Notes under the pieces: generated by a model
What the model was told of the DNA's origin: nothing
The model's database searches: none
What the model saw: only the letters and a program-made list of their open reading frames with translations
Translations under genes and position numbers: made by a program
Shown here: piece after piece, positions 13,288 to 26,800 of the stretch
How positions within the stretch are numbered: the first letter of the stretch is position 1
Layout: every line of letters starts with the position of its first letter
From: Hofstenia miamia
Taxonomy: Eukaryota > Xenacoelomorpha > Acoela
Length of the DNA: 64,000 nucleotides
Assembly: GCA_004352715.1 (NCBI GenBank)
Contig: SCFE01000103.1
Span: forward strand, 1,274,876 to 1,338,875
Direction: 5' to 3'

Positions 13288-14723
13288 TAGGTTTGTCGAC
13301 GTTAGATTTGCCAGAATGAAGTTTTACATTATCAAAATCTAGAAGAAATATTTTCAAGGTCAAACTAGTCTGAGAAATGGCTGGAATAATCCATAAAAGA
13401 TTTATTGCTATAACTGCGTTATGAGTCTGTAAGGAAAGATGATATTAATGATGGTTTGCGCACGTAGGAATTTCTTAATATTCTTATAAAGCAGAGGTAG
13501 GATAGAACTAAAGCGCTATGTGAATTTCGTTTTTTAAATAATTCAACACTTCTATTACAAAATAATTAAATGAACAATGTCTAAAATAAGAAATTGACTT
13601 CCTCCAATGCTAATAAAAGCGGGAGTTTGTCTTTGTTGCAGTCTAATTCATTTAAAAATTATATATTTTATCTGTCATTTAAAATCGCATTCGTTTGATG
13701 AGAAATTTATTCAGAAATTCTCTTTGACACTTGAATTTATTGCTGTCAGTGTTTAAAAAAGGAGTTGGACCAGGTAATTGGTGTGGAGTTGATTGCTTTA
13801 GATTTGTCCGGTTTTTGGTCGGAAAGGCAGATAATTCGAGGAATTGTCTTGATAGACAAATAGGAGCCTCCCATTCCCTGATTGCGCACAGTTGTGGAAA
13901 ATGACAGCTGCGATTGGGTCGATTATCTTTTCACAAAACTAGGCTCATCTAACCGTCGCCCGGGGCCTTCACTTACTCCACTTGATTATAACTTTGACTT
14001 TGATTCATTGTTTTTACTTCGCATTAAGTTTCCGTCGTTAAATTTACGATTTGACACTTTCTTAGGAATAACTTTAATTCAATGGACTATATATTGGCAG
14101 ATATAGATTTACATATCTTTCATTACTTCAGCAACCGCTCATGAGAGATTTACATGATACCTTAGAACACATAAAACTGCTGAAAAATTCCAAATATTTC
14201 ATCTCCATTTACAATACCTTTCAGAAAGATGATTGTATATTAATGTTTAATAGACAGTGTTGATTATATCAAAAAAATTTTTATTGAGCCATGATCTGTC
14301 TTGATGACCGTAATTTCAATTTTTACTTAACTGGTTTTTTGAATATTTTGAATATTGAAATTTTTCTGGTTTTTAATCCGAAAAATGATTAGTTTTTTAT
14401 TACTTAGGGTAAACTGAGTCCAGCCTGATATAAATATTTTTAAGGAAAATAATATATTAAATATTAATTGTCTGCATAATTTTCCCTTAATAATTTATTG
14501 CGTCATGAACTTTGTTCCTATTTAATCTGAACGATTATTTCTTTATCTATTTGACAAGAACTGTCTAATGTAATTACGAACAAATCAAAATATAAAATAT
14601 TTTCTTGAATTAATTTAATTATTTTATTAATTACCATTTAGTCTCAGAATTTTAGTATATAAAGAAATCACTAGATACTCAATTTTTTGATAATTTCAAA
14701 TTAAAAATTACAAAGCTATTGCA

Positions 14724-14754
<31 letters not shown>

Positions 14755-14870
14755 NNNNNNNNNNNNNNNNNNNNNNNNNNNNNNNNNNNNNNNNNNNNNN
14801 NNNNNNNNNNNNNNNNNNNNNNAGCTTGTATTCAACAAATCATTCCTGGCTTTTAACTTTTGAATTTGTT

Positions 14871-14911
<41 letters not shown>

Positions 14912-16705
14912 AAATTCAAAAGTTAAAAGCCAGGAATGATTTGTTGAATACAAGCTAGAAAGCAAACTTACCATGAGTGGAAATTATTTAAAAGATACTG
15001 TTTTCCAAAAACAAAGTGATTTGTTTGAGTTAACTCACAGTAAAATCGTGTTCTTTAAAATACCAATATATTGAGATCCATCAATAGTTCCTTCCACACG
15101 GTAAGAAGTTCACATATCATGGGAATAAAGCCGGAAAATCCCTAAATTATTTCTGTCGTTCCGACGATTTGGTGCATAAGAACTTTGGTTCTTGTATCTT
15201 TCTTAATCATCTAATGAAAAAAGATTCAATTCACTTTTGATTTGTTACTGTAAGCCATTGATTTTCATCTCATTTAACCCAAGCAAATCTTGCACGAAAA
15301 ATACGGAATCGTGAGTTATTTTCCAAAAATGGCTAGAGCATTATTTACAAACCAACAAGTGCCCTTAGTATCACTATTGAAAATGTTAGTAAGACTACTG
15401 AAGTTAAGGAGAGATTCGGTCTTAATCTTGGCTGTTTTACAGCATTTAAAACTGACATGGTGTTCAGCTTGTATCTCACCACAAGCATACAGGCTTTGAT
15501 CCTACTCATGACGAGCACAACGGCCAGTCTCAATCGCTAAACTATGGGATGAGAGGCTACGTTTTTACAATTTGATACAATACAGTAATTAAATAAATAG
15601 AATGAACATTCAGTTCGGGTTTAAATTCTAGGTAGGTAACATTTTTTTGTTCTATCGTTTTTTAATAATATACAACTCCTCATCAATAAAGTTCCCATCA
15701 GATTCAGTTATATCGTACTAGTAGCGCGCACATGGTGCATTAGCTTTAACACTGAGATCAAATGCTAACAGGAAAGGATAATTGGGTATGCCATTTTCTA
15801 GATGCAATTATTTATTTTGGAAAATTTGGACTGAGCATCTTTAGTGTATCCATTAAAAACTGCAAACCTCATTCAGCAAGACAAAGGTCGTAATTTATTC
15901 AAATCATTAAAAAAAGACTAATGTGTTTCACGAAAGTTGTCATGCGCTCTGATGGTATGTAAAGTCAAGCCCTTACAGTTTTCGTTGCAAAATTATTTAA
16001 AGTTCCGTTTAAAAAGGCCAGGGTGTATGCTATATATTGCTTCAACTCTCATAGTTGCAATTTTACTTATTCATACATATGGTAAATGTATTCCATCACC
16101 TGGGGAAATATAAATTAATTTGTTATGTATATTTAGGGGGCAGTCCTACAAGAGATTCTTATAACGATATAATTAAAACTCTAGAAGAAAATACGAATTC
16201 CATATTTTGAAGTGATTGTACTTATACATTAAGCTTAACCCTACTTGCCACAGAATAGTTTTGTCTGTTGAACTCGGGGGGGGGGGNAATTTTTTCTAAA
16301 GATAAATCCGTGAAACTTTGTACAATGTTAAACCAATCTTTCCTCTACAAGTTGAGACCATTAAATCGGATGTGATGCTATCTTTATTCGGGTAACGCCA
16401 TCATTTCTAATGATAGACAAAGAAAATTTGGGAATTTTTTGAAGTTTTCAACTCTTTCAGTATAATAAATTTTGTTATGCTTGTTAGTTTATAATACTTG
16501 GTTTTTGTATTCATGGGAAGCCCTTTGCTTAAAAACAGACATCAATGCTAAGATGAAAAAATAGTTTTACGTAAAAACGCAAATTGATATAATGTGTGAA
16601 AAAATATTGTTTTGCAAAAACTCAACTCATTAAACTATATTTGATATTTATTGCTCTTAACATAATAATTAAATAAGTTTCCTCCATGCATTAGTTATGC
16701 TTCAC
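13288..16705. other. Mostly unique non-coding sequence
   Basis: No recognised genes. The open frames at 13882-14106 and 15290-15499 (and its reverse, 15345-15533) are locally less AT-rich and may be transposon debris, but no motif was recognised. A homopolymer G run precedes a single n at 16287. Confidence 0.5.
14823..14956. repeat. Inverted repeat with about 52-bp arms around (TA)n
   Basis: The arm at 14823-14875 is the reverse complement of 14905-14956, separated by a (TA)n loop of about 30 bp. The identity appears essentially perfect. The left arm begins right after the gap 14755-14822. It is either a genuine hairpin or a chimeric contig end folded back during assembly. Confidence 0.85.
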
Positions 16706-16762
16706 CAGTGTTGTCCATGGGAATGGGATGGGGCAGAAAAATCTATCCCATGAACAAGCCTG
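16706..16762. mobile_element. Very small hAT-type MITE (57 bp) with perfect 8-bp target duplication
   Basis: The element starts CAGTGTTGTCCATGGGA and, read inward from the right, CAGGCTTGTTCATGGGA; 14 of 17 positions match. It is flanked on both sides by TGCTTCAC (16698-16705 and 16763-16770), an exact 8-bp duplication. CAG...CTG ends and 8-bp duplications are the hallmark of hAT superfamily insertion. The length leaves only about 20 bp between the inverted repeats, so it carries no coding capacity and must have been moved by a transposase made elsewhere. Confidence 0.85.
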
Positions 16763-17285
16763 TGCTTCACGTATCACTTTGAGCATGGAATTTTGAAAAA
16801 AGTTCAAACAAAGGTATGCTCAAAATTTTCAAAATATAGTTTACAAATGTCCTATAGTGAGAAAAAAAGTGGGTGAATTTGCTAGATTTAATAATGCTCC
16901 CTAGATTTGCTACGCATTCGTTTAATAGCAGATAAACAAAGAGCAATGGCCAGTCGATGCTGGTCCCGTCAATACTATTAATTTTGTTAAAGACATAATA
17001 GAAAGGGGAATTATAAAGTTAATAAAGTATTTATGTACTATTCAATAAACTGATTTTTTGTAAAAGATGATCATTAAAGCAATTTTTTGAATGAAATTCA
17101 ATAAATTGGGTCAATAGAAAAATACAAGGCTGTTTCACTTATTGTGCGAAGAGAACAAATGTTTCACAAAGAGCATTTCTATAGTCTTGAGTAATACATA
17201 TTTTTCGATTAACAAGAATATAAACAAAAGTGAACTAACATATTGATTAATTACTATTTAACTGTCATCAGTGTTAAAAGATCTT

Positions 17286-17754
17286 TCAAAGTATCTTCAT
17301 CTTGAAATAGTAAGTGAGGCATCCAACTGAAGGAAAGGAATCACTTCTCCATTCCAATGAGATGGTTCCATATCGTCTTTTGGCAAATGGTAATGTGAGA
17401 TGACATCTCTCGTATAGTTGCATGCTTATGATCGATCGAATAGGACACAACTTCTTTGTCAATAGCATTGTTGGATGGGCGGCAAGATTTTTCTTTGTCT
17501 GCAATTTCAAATTCACCGTTTGCAAATTTGTTCACCCAGTTTTGACAGGTACGCATACAAACAACATTAGTTTCGAGTGTTTTAGTAACTACATTCCATA
17601 TTTGATTAGCATTCAGACCAGGCATCCCCCAATAATAAATAATTGTATGAGTCTGACTTGTATCAAGCTTCATTACAGTATGTAAAAACTCAGAGGTATT
17701 GATTGATTTTACATAATGAATATCAATTAAGTAGAAGTATAATTTTATGGACAA
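17286..17754 (-). pseudogene. Mariner transposase N-terminal fragment (helix-turn-helix region)
   Basis: The minus-strand frame 17754-17341 encodes about 137 residues. Its middle reads CQNWVNKFANGEFEIADKEK, then SCRPS, the conserved junction in mariner transposases (usually W..KF..G.F...D..R.GRPS). This joins the paired-type DNA-binding half to the catalytic half. It is followed by ATIREMSSHITICQKTIWNHL, typical of the second helix-turn-helix. The frame breaks at 17341 and continues briefly in another frame (to 17286) without catalytic motifs. I found no inverted terminal repeats. In the living family this region binds the transposon ends; here only a relic remains. Confidence 0.75.
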
Positions 17755-17979
17755 AAAACCGCGTACTAATTCATTATATAAAGGCAGAGTTTTGACTAAA
17801 AAACCATTAGCAAATGCATACTATTCAAGTCCATATTTATAGTAAATCAAAGTATTGAATATCACATAGTGACAAATGCTTGATGCCGAAGAAACAAAGA
17901 ATTATTGGTATTTTACAATAATTCATTACTCGTCGCGTTATTATAAGGGCGATTTTTTATTCACTTTTAACTTTGGTGA

Positions 17980-18739
17980 ATGGTAACATTGACTTTAAAA
18001 ATCACTATTTGTCCAAAACAACTATATTTCTACATTAAAATTATTAATTCACGTTGGAAAGGATGTAAGGCTCTATGCTCTATGCAAATATTTAGTGAAG
18101 AACCCCCTGCGAAATATTATTGGCTATTTCTATATTCACAAATCCGCACTGTTTGCTTTGCAGGATATCAATATATTCAGAGTAATTGGAAGTAAGTTCT
18201 TCTGGCAGGCCGTAAAGTATGCATCTGAAAATCTATAGTATGACAAAATTAATGAAAGAATGATATTTATGCTTTTTTCATAGAAATTATTTTTTTGGAA
18301 ATATTGGCAAGTATTGTTTTAACAATCATTCATGGCTGACCAAAGTTTTTCTAAAGTTTGGCTTGTTGTTTCAGTGATTTATAAGAACAGATGATGAACT
18401 TGGTCAATATAATACATTTATCTTCTTGCGTGATTTTGGAAATCAAGGGTATACATTGTTGCTTGTAAACTCATAGATATCGAATGATGGATATTATTAA
18501 TTGAGATGGTTTGTTTTGTCAGCAATTTTACAAAAAAACCCACAATTAGTTTTGGATATCAATGATTCATATTTAATAGAACAAAATTTGGCCTACTGAA
18601 GTGGCTATGTAAAAAATTAAAATGTACACTTTGTATAACCATAGATATATTGATTTCACATTGCAAAATAAACATAGGAGTACAAGAAATAATGTTGTAT
18701 TAATATAAAATTTATGTTATACTTAAAAATCTATCTATC

Positions 18740-18784
<45 letters not shown>

Positions 18785-19767
18785 ATATACATACATACCT
18801 ATATATACATATTATATATATATATATATATATATATAGTGTATATGTTTAGGTAAGGCCAATTACCAAGGTATACACTTATATTAATAAACACTAAATG
18901 TTGCTTCGACTGATCAAGAAGTCTTGAACATTCGTTATGGTGCTTGAATTTGACCCACATAGACTAGAGGCACATTTCTGAATGTAGGAAAATTTAAAGG
19001 ATTTACATAAATTGCATAGATTTGTTCTTCTTTATAACTTGTGCAAACATTCTCATGGATGGTAAATAGAGACTTCCTGTTATGCATTCAGCTTTTCTTT
19101 GCACTTCTCCCTCTCAATTAGTTATGACATTATCGAGCATCTCAACCTAACTGCAAAGCAGTAACGACCCCTTCAGTTGCATTATAGCTTCAAGAAGAAA
19201 CTCAAGGATACATAAATGAAACACAATTCCTACATTAACTTGTCATCCAGCAAGTGAATTCGTTTCAAAATCTTTCAAAATAATTGTAAGTCTTAAGTTT
19301 CAAGGTGTTGCCAGAAAACATAAAATTCAGTGAAATATTTGCTATCTGTGAAATTCACGTGTGAAATACAATGGAAAATGCAAGTAATCATAGGAATATA
19401 CATTAAGGAAAACTGTGTCCAAAAATGCGTAAGAATCTGTTTTATGCCTTAAGTATATAAATCCTAACCCTGATTATTGTTATGACGTTTGAAGCACGCT
19501 TTCTCAATGATTGACATAACATTTTTATTAATATTTCAAAACGGTACTTTATTATGATTGCTTCGTTGAAAAATTAAATTCTCAGGGATTTTAAAAAAAA
19601 TTAATTTTTATATTGAAGTAAGCTTCACTGATGTTTATGCCAGTTTAAGTATGTTTCTTTTTAATAACACAGTTGAAGGTTTTCTTGGAAAAACCAACGG
19701 GCCTATTTTCATGTGTACGTGCTACGGAATGGGCAAGGGCACGGGCCATACTCTTGTGTATATATAN

Positions 19768-19797
<30 letters not shown>
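17980..19797. other. Non-coding stretch with complex (TA)n tract
   Basis: No gene is supported. An interrupted TA/TATC/TACA microsatellite spans about 18730-18840, and a further (TA)n tract with a single n lies at 19758-19797, directly before the mariner relic. Confidence 0.6.
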
Positions 19798-19802
<5 letters not shown>

Positions 19803-20371
19803 ATTCAAAAAGAATGATCCAATTTCATTATATATTAATTCATATACCAAGCATTCCCAATAAATGAATCATTAATCTTCATTTCAACAGAAGCTGCAAG
19901 AAAATAGTCCTGACTTCATTTTTCAACAAGATGGAGCTCCTGACTATTGACACCTGAAAGTTAGAATTTTTTTTAATAAAAAAGTGCCTCAGCGATTGAT
20001 TGGTTGAATATGTGACAACGATCTTGCTCTTTGTGCTTGGTCGCTGAGATCACAAAACCTCACTCTGTGTGACTTTTTCTTACGGTGTTACTTGAAATAT
20101 TGCATTTATGATCCACCATTCCCTATGAACATCCATGATCCTAAACAAGAAATAGTAGCAGCAATTGATTTAGGGGACCATGATATGCTAGTAAACATCT
20201 GGGAAGAAATCTCTTATCGTATTGATGTTGCTTGTGCTGCAGGTGATTGTCAAATGGAACACTCTTAAAACAGTTAATAATGCTTAATTATGAGTGGAAT
20301 AAATTGTTATTTAACTATGTTTTCTATTTTTTTCTTTGTTAATTTATTATTGAATGAAATCAGGTCATTCT

Positions 20372-20373
<2 letters not shown>
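19798..20373 (+). mobile_element. Mariner-like element, deleted to its C-terminal half
   Basis: Left end: GGGTAATTCAAAAAGAATGA, continuing TCCAATTTCATT. Right end read inward: AAGAATGACCTGATTTCATT. The inner 20 bp of both ends match closely, while the outermost 12 bp on the right are lost in (TA)n. Plus-strand frame from about 19897 to 20268 encodes FIFQQDGAP (second catalytic Asp), LRSQNLTLCDFFL (third catalytic Asp region), then IWEEISYRIDVACAAGDCQM before a stop. This is the standard C-terminus of an invertebrate mariner-like transposase, whose last part usually reads W.E..YR.D.C....G.HIEHL. Two in-frame stops interrupt it and the N-terminal half is gone. Confidence 0.85.
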
Positions 20374-20405
<32 letters not shown>

Positions 20406-20556
20406 TAAATAATATATTAAATTTTGATGGACTACGAACATTCTCAATAATACTTACTTCATAATGTTGATATAAGTATAATATAGCCTCTTAAGAGACG
20501 ATCATCATAATGATATTGAACATCAATTGGATGTTAACACATAGGAATAGAACAAT
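20318..20556. repeat. Duplicated segment: mariner 3' end plus flank (copy 1)
   Basis: This segment recurs at 28634-28928. Homology starts in the mariner 3' part (TTATTTAACTATGTTTTCTA), crosses the eroded inverted repeat and (TA)n, and continues about 130 bp into unrelated flanking sequence (GATGGACTACGAACATTCTC...). Because the flank is shared, the two loci arose by DNA duplication rather than independent transposition. Confidence 0.85.
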
Positions 20557-20613
20557 ATGTGTTTCACATATAAGAATTTAAATTTAGATGCTTTATAAAT
20601 GTATGTAACCAGG

Positions 20614-20711
20614 CACGCGCTGATTTTTAGGTATCCGGTTAAAATCCGTTTAAGTTAAGAAGCAATCCGATCCGGTTAATCCGGTTAAAATATTTTGAGA
20701 CGCCGGACACT
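20614..20711. repeat. Short repeat with TCCGGTTAA motifs, possible hAT-like MITE end
   Basis: About 100 bp richer in GC than its surroundings, starting CAGGCACGCGCTGA and holding ATCCGGTTAAAATCCG, GATCCGGTTAATCCGGTTAA and CGCCGG. The motif TCCGGT(T)AAAATC recurs, inverted, at about 57005-57040. Repeated subterminal motifs are typical of hAT elements. The right side runs into (TA)n, so no target duplication can be read. Confidence 0.4.
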
Positions 20712-20739
20712 AATATATATATATATATATATATATATG

Positions 20740-23680
20740 TAAAAGCATTATGTACTATTTTATTTTTTCTAAAAATAACCTGTACTTCTAATGAAAATGT
20801 AAATATTTAATGACATTTAAGAAAGTGTAAAAGTATTAACACATTTTCAAATTTATAAATGGTTCAACACTATTATGATTATATCATGCACATCATTATT
20901 GTCTTACAGTTAGAATTTATTCTTATTATATTTAAAATTGTAATGCAATTAGAAAAATTTGTTGAAAGTCTATTGAATTCTGCAATACATTATAATATAA
21001 AGTAGTAATAATGACTGACTTGTGACTTGGAGGAAGTTTTATTCTCAAGAATCGTGTGGAAATATAATGTATTTGTAATACCGTAATGTTATTTGAATAT
21101 GCTTTGAGTTGGTTTTTCATAAGAAAACTGAAGACTTTCATTAACAAAATTTATAAGGTAAGAAATGGCAAAATAGTTCTTTTATCAATACATTTAGAAT
21201 AAGTCAATAGTTTTTCTTTAAAACAATATTTTATTGAAATATTATCGAAGTTACTATGAATGAAATATGTAGATTTTTTACCGAAATCTTTCAGAATTAA
21301 TCAAAATTTCATCTATTATAAAAATTTAGTTTTTTTTGAATTTCTTAAATTATTCAGGTCTTCTTACAAACATGGTCCAAAAGTGTTTCCCTAAATTCAG
21401 AATTAATAATTTTTTGGAATAAATTAAAAAACATTATTGTGTGACCTCAAGAAGACAAGAAATGTGACAGAATCACCAATAATTTCAATATTGTTAAATT
21501 AAAGAAGTAATTGAACTTTATAGATTCATTATTATGAGAAGTTGAAATTAATAGAAATCCACTTTTCCAATAATAAAATCTCACTTTGTTAATTTTTCAA
21601 AACAATAAATTTCACAAATGCACTTTCTCAACAAAGAATTTAATTGATTAAATGATATTGAATATAATATTATAGTAACATATTATTTATCAATTTAACA
21701 TTCACAAATTCTCCCGCCCATTTCCCGATATAGCAAATTCATTTATTGAATTTCATTGAGGAAATTTTGATTAAATCAAAATACAACAATTGCATGAGTA
21801 TTTTTCCTTTGATTTCAAATAGCACAAGAATATTAAGCAAATCTGTACACACTGGAAAAAGGGCTTGTCATACCATAAGTTTAGTCATAAACATTAGCAC
21901 GCAGTGCCTCCAATTCGTCATAATTGACTTTTCAGATTAAATTATTTAATATTTATCATTTTCTTAAAATGAATTTTTCTTCAAATTTAGAATGTACTTT
22001 GTTAATCGACAGTCCCATCGCATGGTTGATCACCGCGATAAACCTGTCTGTTTTACTAACCGCTATCGCACAACACGCGGCATACCGCGCACATCTCTAC
22101 CTGAGACTTTAACATCAGTAATTCAATGTAATGTATTACATTTTTTCAGATTTCAGCAACAAAATTTTCAAAGATTCGATAAGCAACAACTTAATATTAT
22201 CTAATTATAGTAACTAAGTATCGCTTCTTTTCAAAATGTGATAAAAATGCAGCAGAAAGTACAGAAAACAGATTTTTTATGCGGGATTGGCCTCCGAAAC
22301 ATCAATTTTACTCTGAATATTTTTGAAAAATAATGATAGGTACATCGCCTACATGATTAAGTAGTTCTTTCAAATACGCATGAACTGAATTTTATATAAA
22401 AAAATTTTCAGAATTATTCAGAAGCTCCCTCCAATAATCGAAATGGAAGAGAAGATGCTGTTTATGTCGCTTAACGCAAATCAGCAGAATTCGCAGACTA
22501 TCTAAATCTGTCAATGTCCAATTCCATTAGCGCAAATGGTTTCACATAATGAATATTCAATAGACCTATTTGTATTTTGTTAAGAAATTAGAATGCCTCT
22601 GATTTAATTTGGGAGATGTCATTAATTTTCTTATCTGTTTCTTAATAAATAACACCAATGCAAATAACAATTCGTTATCAAAACTACATGTTACATTACA
22701 TTTGATAGATTATAAATCTATGCTGTTCATAAATCTACTTTGATTATGTAAAATTAGGTATTTAGGCAAACTAGGCTGAATGAGAATAATAGCAACATGC
22801 ATTTTTATTTGCTGAGCCCACTGGGATGAAAAATTTTAATTATTAAACACTTTAAGTACATGAGTAAACTTACAAATGTAAGGGAATTTTCATGAAAAGA
22901 AAAAGTTTTTTGTAAGCCTAGGAATTACTCGGGTTGAATTATTGAAGATAATTTGGATTGTTGTAAGAATATAATCTATATTTTGCAGACATTAAAGATG
23001 ACAGGAAAAAGCGTCTATCTCTGGTTATCCAGAACACTGTGTTCTCAAAACATTGCTGGCCACTTTTGATGATGGTAAGCTTTTGTTATTAGAGCTCCCA
23101 ATATCGAAGGAAGATATAATTTAGTATACCATCCTAATGAATATTAGTTCCCCAAGAAAGAAATTAGTCCTAGAAAAAATGATACAAAAGTTGAAATACC
23201 TAATGCACATATTTTACGCAAGGCTTTAAAGTCGACATTATTGGGTTGCACAATAAAACACGTGCGCTTGTGGTTCCTTGCTATAAACCAATAATAATAG
23301 TGAAAGTCAACCCGATTGTATTTCAAAAACGAAGACATCATTCTTCGCGTACCCAAGCCGACCCGGACTGGACATGGTTCCACCTTGTGGAGAGTAGTGA
23401 TCATATGAAATTGAAAATTTTTGTCAATAGAAACACGAATTCATATAACAAAACACAATTTGTAGAAATTTATTGTAAGAGCCATATTCTATCACATTTT
23501 ATCCTTAGTTTCATAAATTATATAACGTCAATACTGCACATATACTAATTACGAAATATTATATCAATAACAATCAGCAAATAAATATTATAGAGCTCGA
23601 TAATCGAAAAAATACGATTCGCATTTTCTCCAATACTTGCAACAAGGCTTAACAGCCAACTTATTATTGCACGTTAAAAT
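20740..23680. other. Gene-free AT-rich stretch
   Basis: No supported exon. A locally GC-richer patch at 21995-22110 (CGCGATAAACC..., CACAACACGCGGCATACCGC) looks like debris of a short transposon end; the strand-reversed start is CAGGTAGAGATGTGCGCGG. No partner end was found. Confidence 0.5.
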
Positions 23681-23688
23681 TTGTGAAC

Positions 23689-23857
23689 CTGGGACCGATA
23701 CAGAAATACATTCTGAAATACCCCAAGGTAAAATATAATGCATAGTTAGGTACTAAAGAATTTCTGTCTGTAAACTTGTATTGCAACATTTTAATGAATT
23801 TTTCAGAATAGCGACAAAGTCCGGGAACCCTCGCCATCCCCTCTCTATACGCCACTG
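23689..23857. mobile_element. Short hAT-type MITE (169 bp)
   Basis: The right end, read inward, is CAGTGGCGTATAGAGAGGGG, a standard hAT-like start. The left end is CTGGGACCGATACAG, weakly complementary (9 of 15). The flanks are TTGTGAAC (23681-23688) and GTGTGAAC (23858-23865), matching at 7 of 8, the expected target-site duplication. The apparent minus-strand ORF over this interval is incidental. A related end occurs at 33548 (19 of 26 positions). Confidence 0.65.
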
Positions 23858-23865
23858 GTGTGAAC

Positions 23866-26800
23866 AACTTCACAGCACTTATGTTCAAATGAAACGCGGT
23901 AGATAATATTCTATGCTATTCAATTTCTGCACGACACACATATAGCGGAACACTGATACCCTAAGGGTACCAATGCTATATTTTTTTTAAGAAACATTAT
24001 TAGTTCAATTTTAATCTTGTTCAATACAAAATCCCTTCTGTCCACGACTGACTTTGAGCATGGCATGCCTCAATGAATGTGAGAGAAAAATGCACATATC
24101 AAGAAATAGTTAAAGCTCTTTGTTGCTTCCATTATAATTACACGAAAGTTAGGTATAGAGTTAATTTAAATCTTTCTTCAAGATTCAGAATTTTCTAAAA
24201 AATAATTAATCTTTTCAACTATTAAACGGAAACCTGACGATTCCATATCTTAAGTTCAAGCAGATTGCAAAATTAGCCTATTCAAGTAAAACTATCAAAA
24301 AAGCAAATAACAGAAAATTACCAAAGCAAAATATGCAGTTTTTAAATTTTCATTACATGAGGCATGAAAAATGCATTTAAAATGTGCAAGATGGTCAAAC
24401 TTCACTACTCATCCTTTCTAGTCTTAATGGACATTTTAAACATTGCATTTAAGCATGGATAAAACTTTTTGAAAATGTTGGAAAACAGTTTTTCTTTGTA
24501 AAAGGACGCCAGGCTACTTGACTGAAAACAAAGATTTTTGATATTCTTATTATATGCATTTAAAAGAACCAATAAAATATTAAGAAATCTCTGGGTACTA
24601 AGGTTCAGACTAAGTAACTGGATTTAGCTTGGTATCGATCATTACAATGCAAAATAAGGATTCTTTACGAGCTTCACCTAAAGGCATTATCTTATATTTA
24701 TAAGTTTGATTTATTTGAGAAAACGGTGAGGCTTTTTGTTATATAGTTTGATATTCAAGAAAATCACTGTATTAATTATAGCTACAATGAAATGGCTGAA
24801 ATTGCAAAGTATCTTCCTCTCTTCACTATGTAATATTAATGCGCGACATTTTTGTTATAATAAAATCAAGAAATGTTAGAAAAAAATTTAAGAAATTTGT
24901 ATATTTTTTCTATCGCCTATTATCACAATTCTTTCGGTTCCCTAATAATAAAAAAATATTATCTTATCTTGAAGGTTGTGAAAATTCTTAATAATTTTTC
25001 TAAATTCTAAATATGATTATGCAATGTCAACTTACTTCAAAATAACTTGAAATATTAGAGTTTTTTTACACTGTTTCAAATTATTACAGATACTAAGAAA
25101 CGTCAAATTTGATATCCAATATTCCAAATTGTTGCAAAAACACACAACGCAACCACTTTCGCTTACAATAGATATTCTGAACATCACTTAAATGATTAAA
25201 TCATAAAGAAATTTCTTATTCTTTCGACATTGCTCTTCACCCCAAGAAATTTCTTATTCTTTCGACATTGCTCTTCACCCCTGTTGGTTGCTTTCACGTT
25301 GTCTAGTCTTTACAAAAAACTTTCTAGTTTTTACGGATATCTAATTGGTATTACTAAATAAACCATTGTTTAAAAACAAATCTGCAATGATTCCAAAATT
25401 TCAATTTTTAAAACGTTATAACTATGTTCATTATAAATAACAATTTGATCTGAATTCCATTGGGAGACAATGCAGTACTTACAGCACTATATCTGGAACC
25501 CATGCCCGAAGTTAATTTTTCTAAAAAAAACAAAAGTTGTCAGGTAAGAACAAAAATTATGGTTCATATTTATTTAGCAGAAAACATCTACCTTTTTAAT
25601 ATAATAATCTTTTTTGGTTTGTATCATTATTAATTCCACAAAAACATTAGCAGATACATATACTTCCAATTATGTTGATAATCTCATTAAATTTATTATT
25701 AGTAGAAATTTTGTTTCTATTCAATAATTTTCACATTTAAAACATCAGATGTAAATATATTCTCAAGGAGTGCTCGCTGTTCTAGTTCTAAACCATATTG
25801 AAAATTAGCATGCAGCCATGAGTTATGACAAGATCTTCCATAAACATTTAAGAAGTCCTTGTTTGTGACCAACCTCAACGATACCAATTTATACTGGAGT
25901 GGTATGCAACAGATGGACACGACTGGACTACGCTACATGCCGAATAAAATAAATTGTAACAAAATTATAAATTATAATAAATTTTAGGCGTGTGCCTGCA
26001 ATCATTTATAAAAACTATCGCGACTCAATAAATTCGTGCATCAAACTTTCTGGAACAGTAAATTTTTGTCAACCTGGACTTATTGCTGCAGCCAAAAGCT
26101 GTAAACTTAATCAAAAAGAAATTGGTGATAGCGAACTTTTAATTAGCTGCAAAATATTAATTTTGTTTTTATATTTGACATCTAGTTCCGTTTTTCTAGA
26201 AAAAGCTAATTAATAAGTGTTGAAAATAAATCAATAAATTTTGACGGACCGAAACAGACACCAAAAATTCAGCACGGCCGAAAATGGGCCTGAAATAATA
26301 TGTGAATGACGGCAATGCTTAGATGGAATCCTTAAGTTGAAACTTTTGCAACACAAAGAAGTGTTTTTATTATTAAACCATATTATTTTTATGAGGAAAT
26401 GAGCCTCACAGTAGTTTGGAAGCCTCGCCATTATAAAACTAAGAAATAAATGGAAAATTTAATGAGAACAAATTGTTTGCATCTTTGGTTTTTTAGGGCG
26501 TGGCGATTTGGATAAAAACGTTAGCAATTTTATATGGGTCTACTGATGTCAGAATGTTGACAACTTTCATGTACTATGGTGATGTGTATGTAAAAATATT
26601 GTTGCAGAGATTAATATAAAGATTATTAAAAATTTAATTCCATCATTAGTCAATTTTGAAACAAGGCCCACTTTAGACCATGCGGCGGTATACCTAGTAG
26701 ACCATAGAGATCCGTATGCAAAACATAAACAAATTTAGCCTATGAGTAATATGGATACATTTTGCAAAGGATGTTTTAATGTTTTGAAGTTTATATACAA

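Noticed and set aside
22000-22110. GC-richer patch, possible hAT end (CAGGTAGAGATGTGCG on the minus strand)
   Set aside because: No second end and no octamer duplication found.
23246-23548. 100-residue plus-strand ORF
   Set aside because: No motif, no splice context, and composition like the surrounding non-coding DNA.
25200-25281. Possible CRISPR-like or satellite array
   Set aside because: Only two direct units without spacers; a simple tandem duplication.
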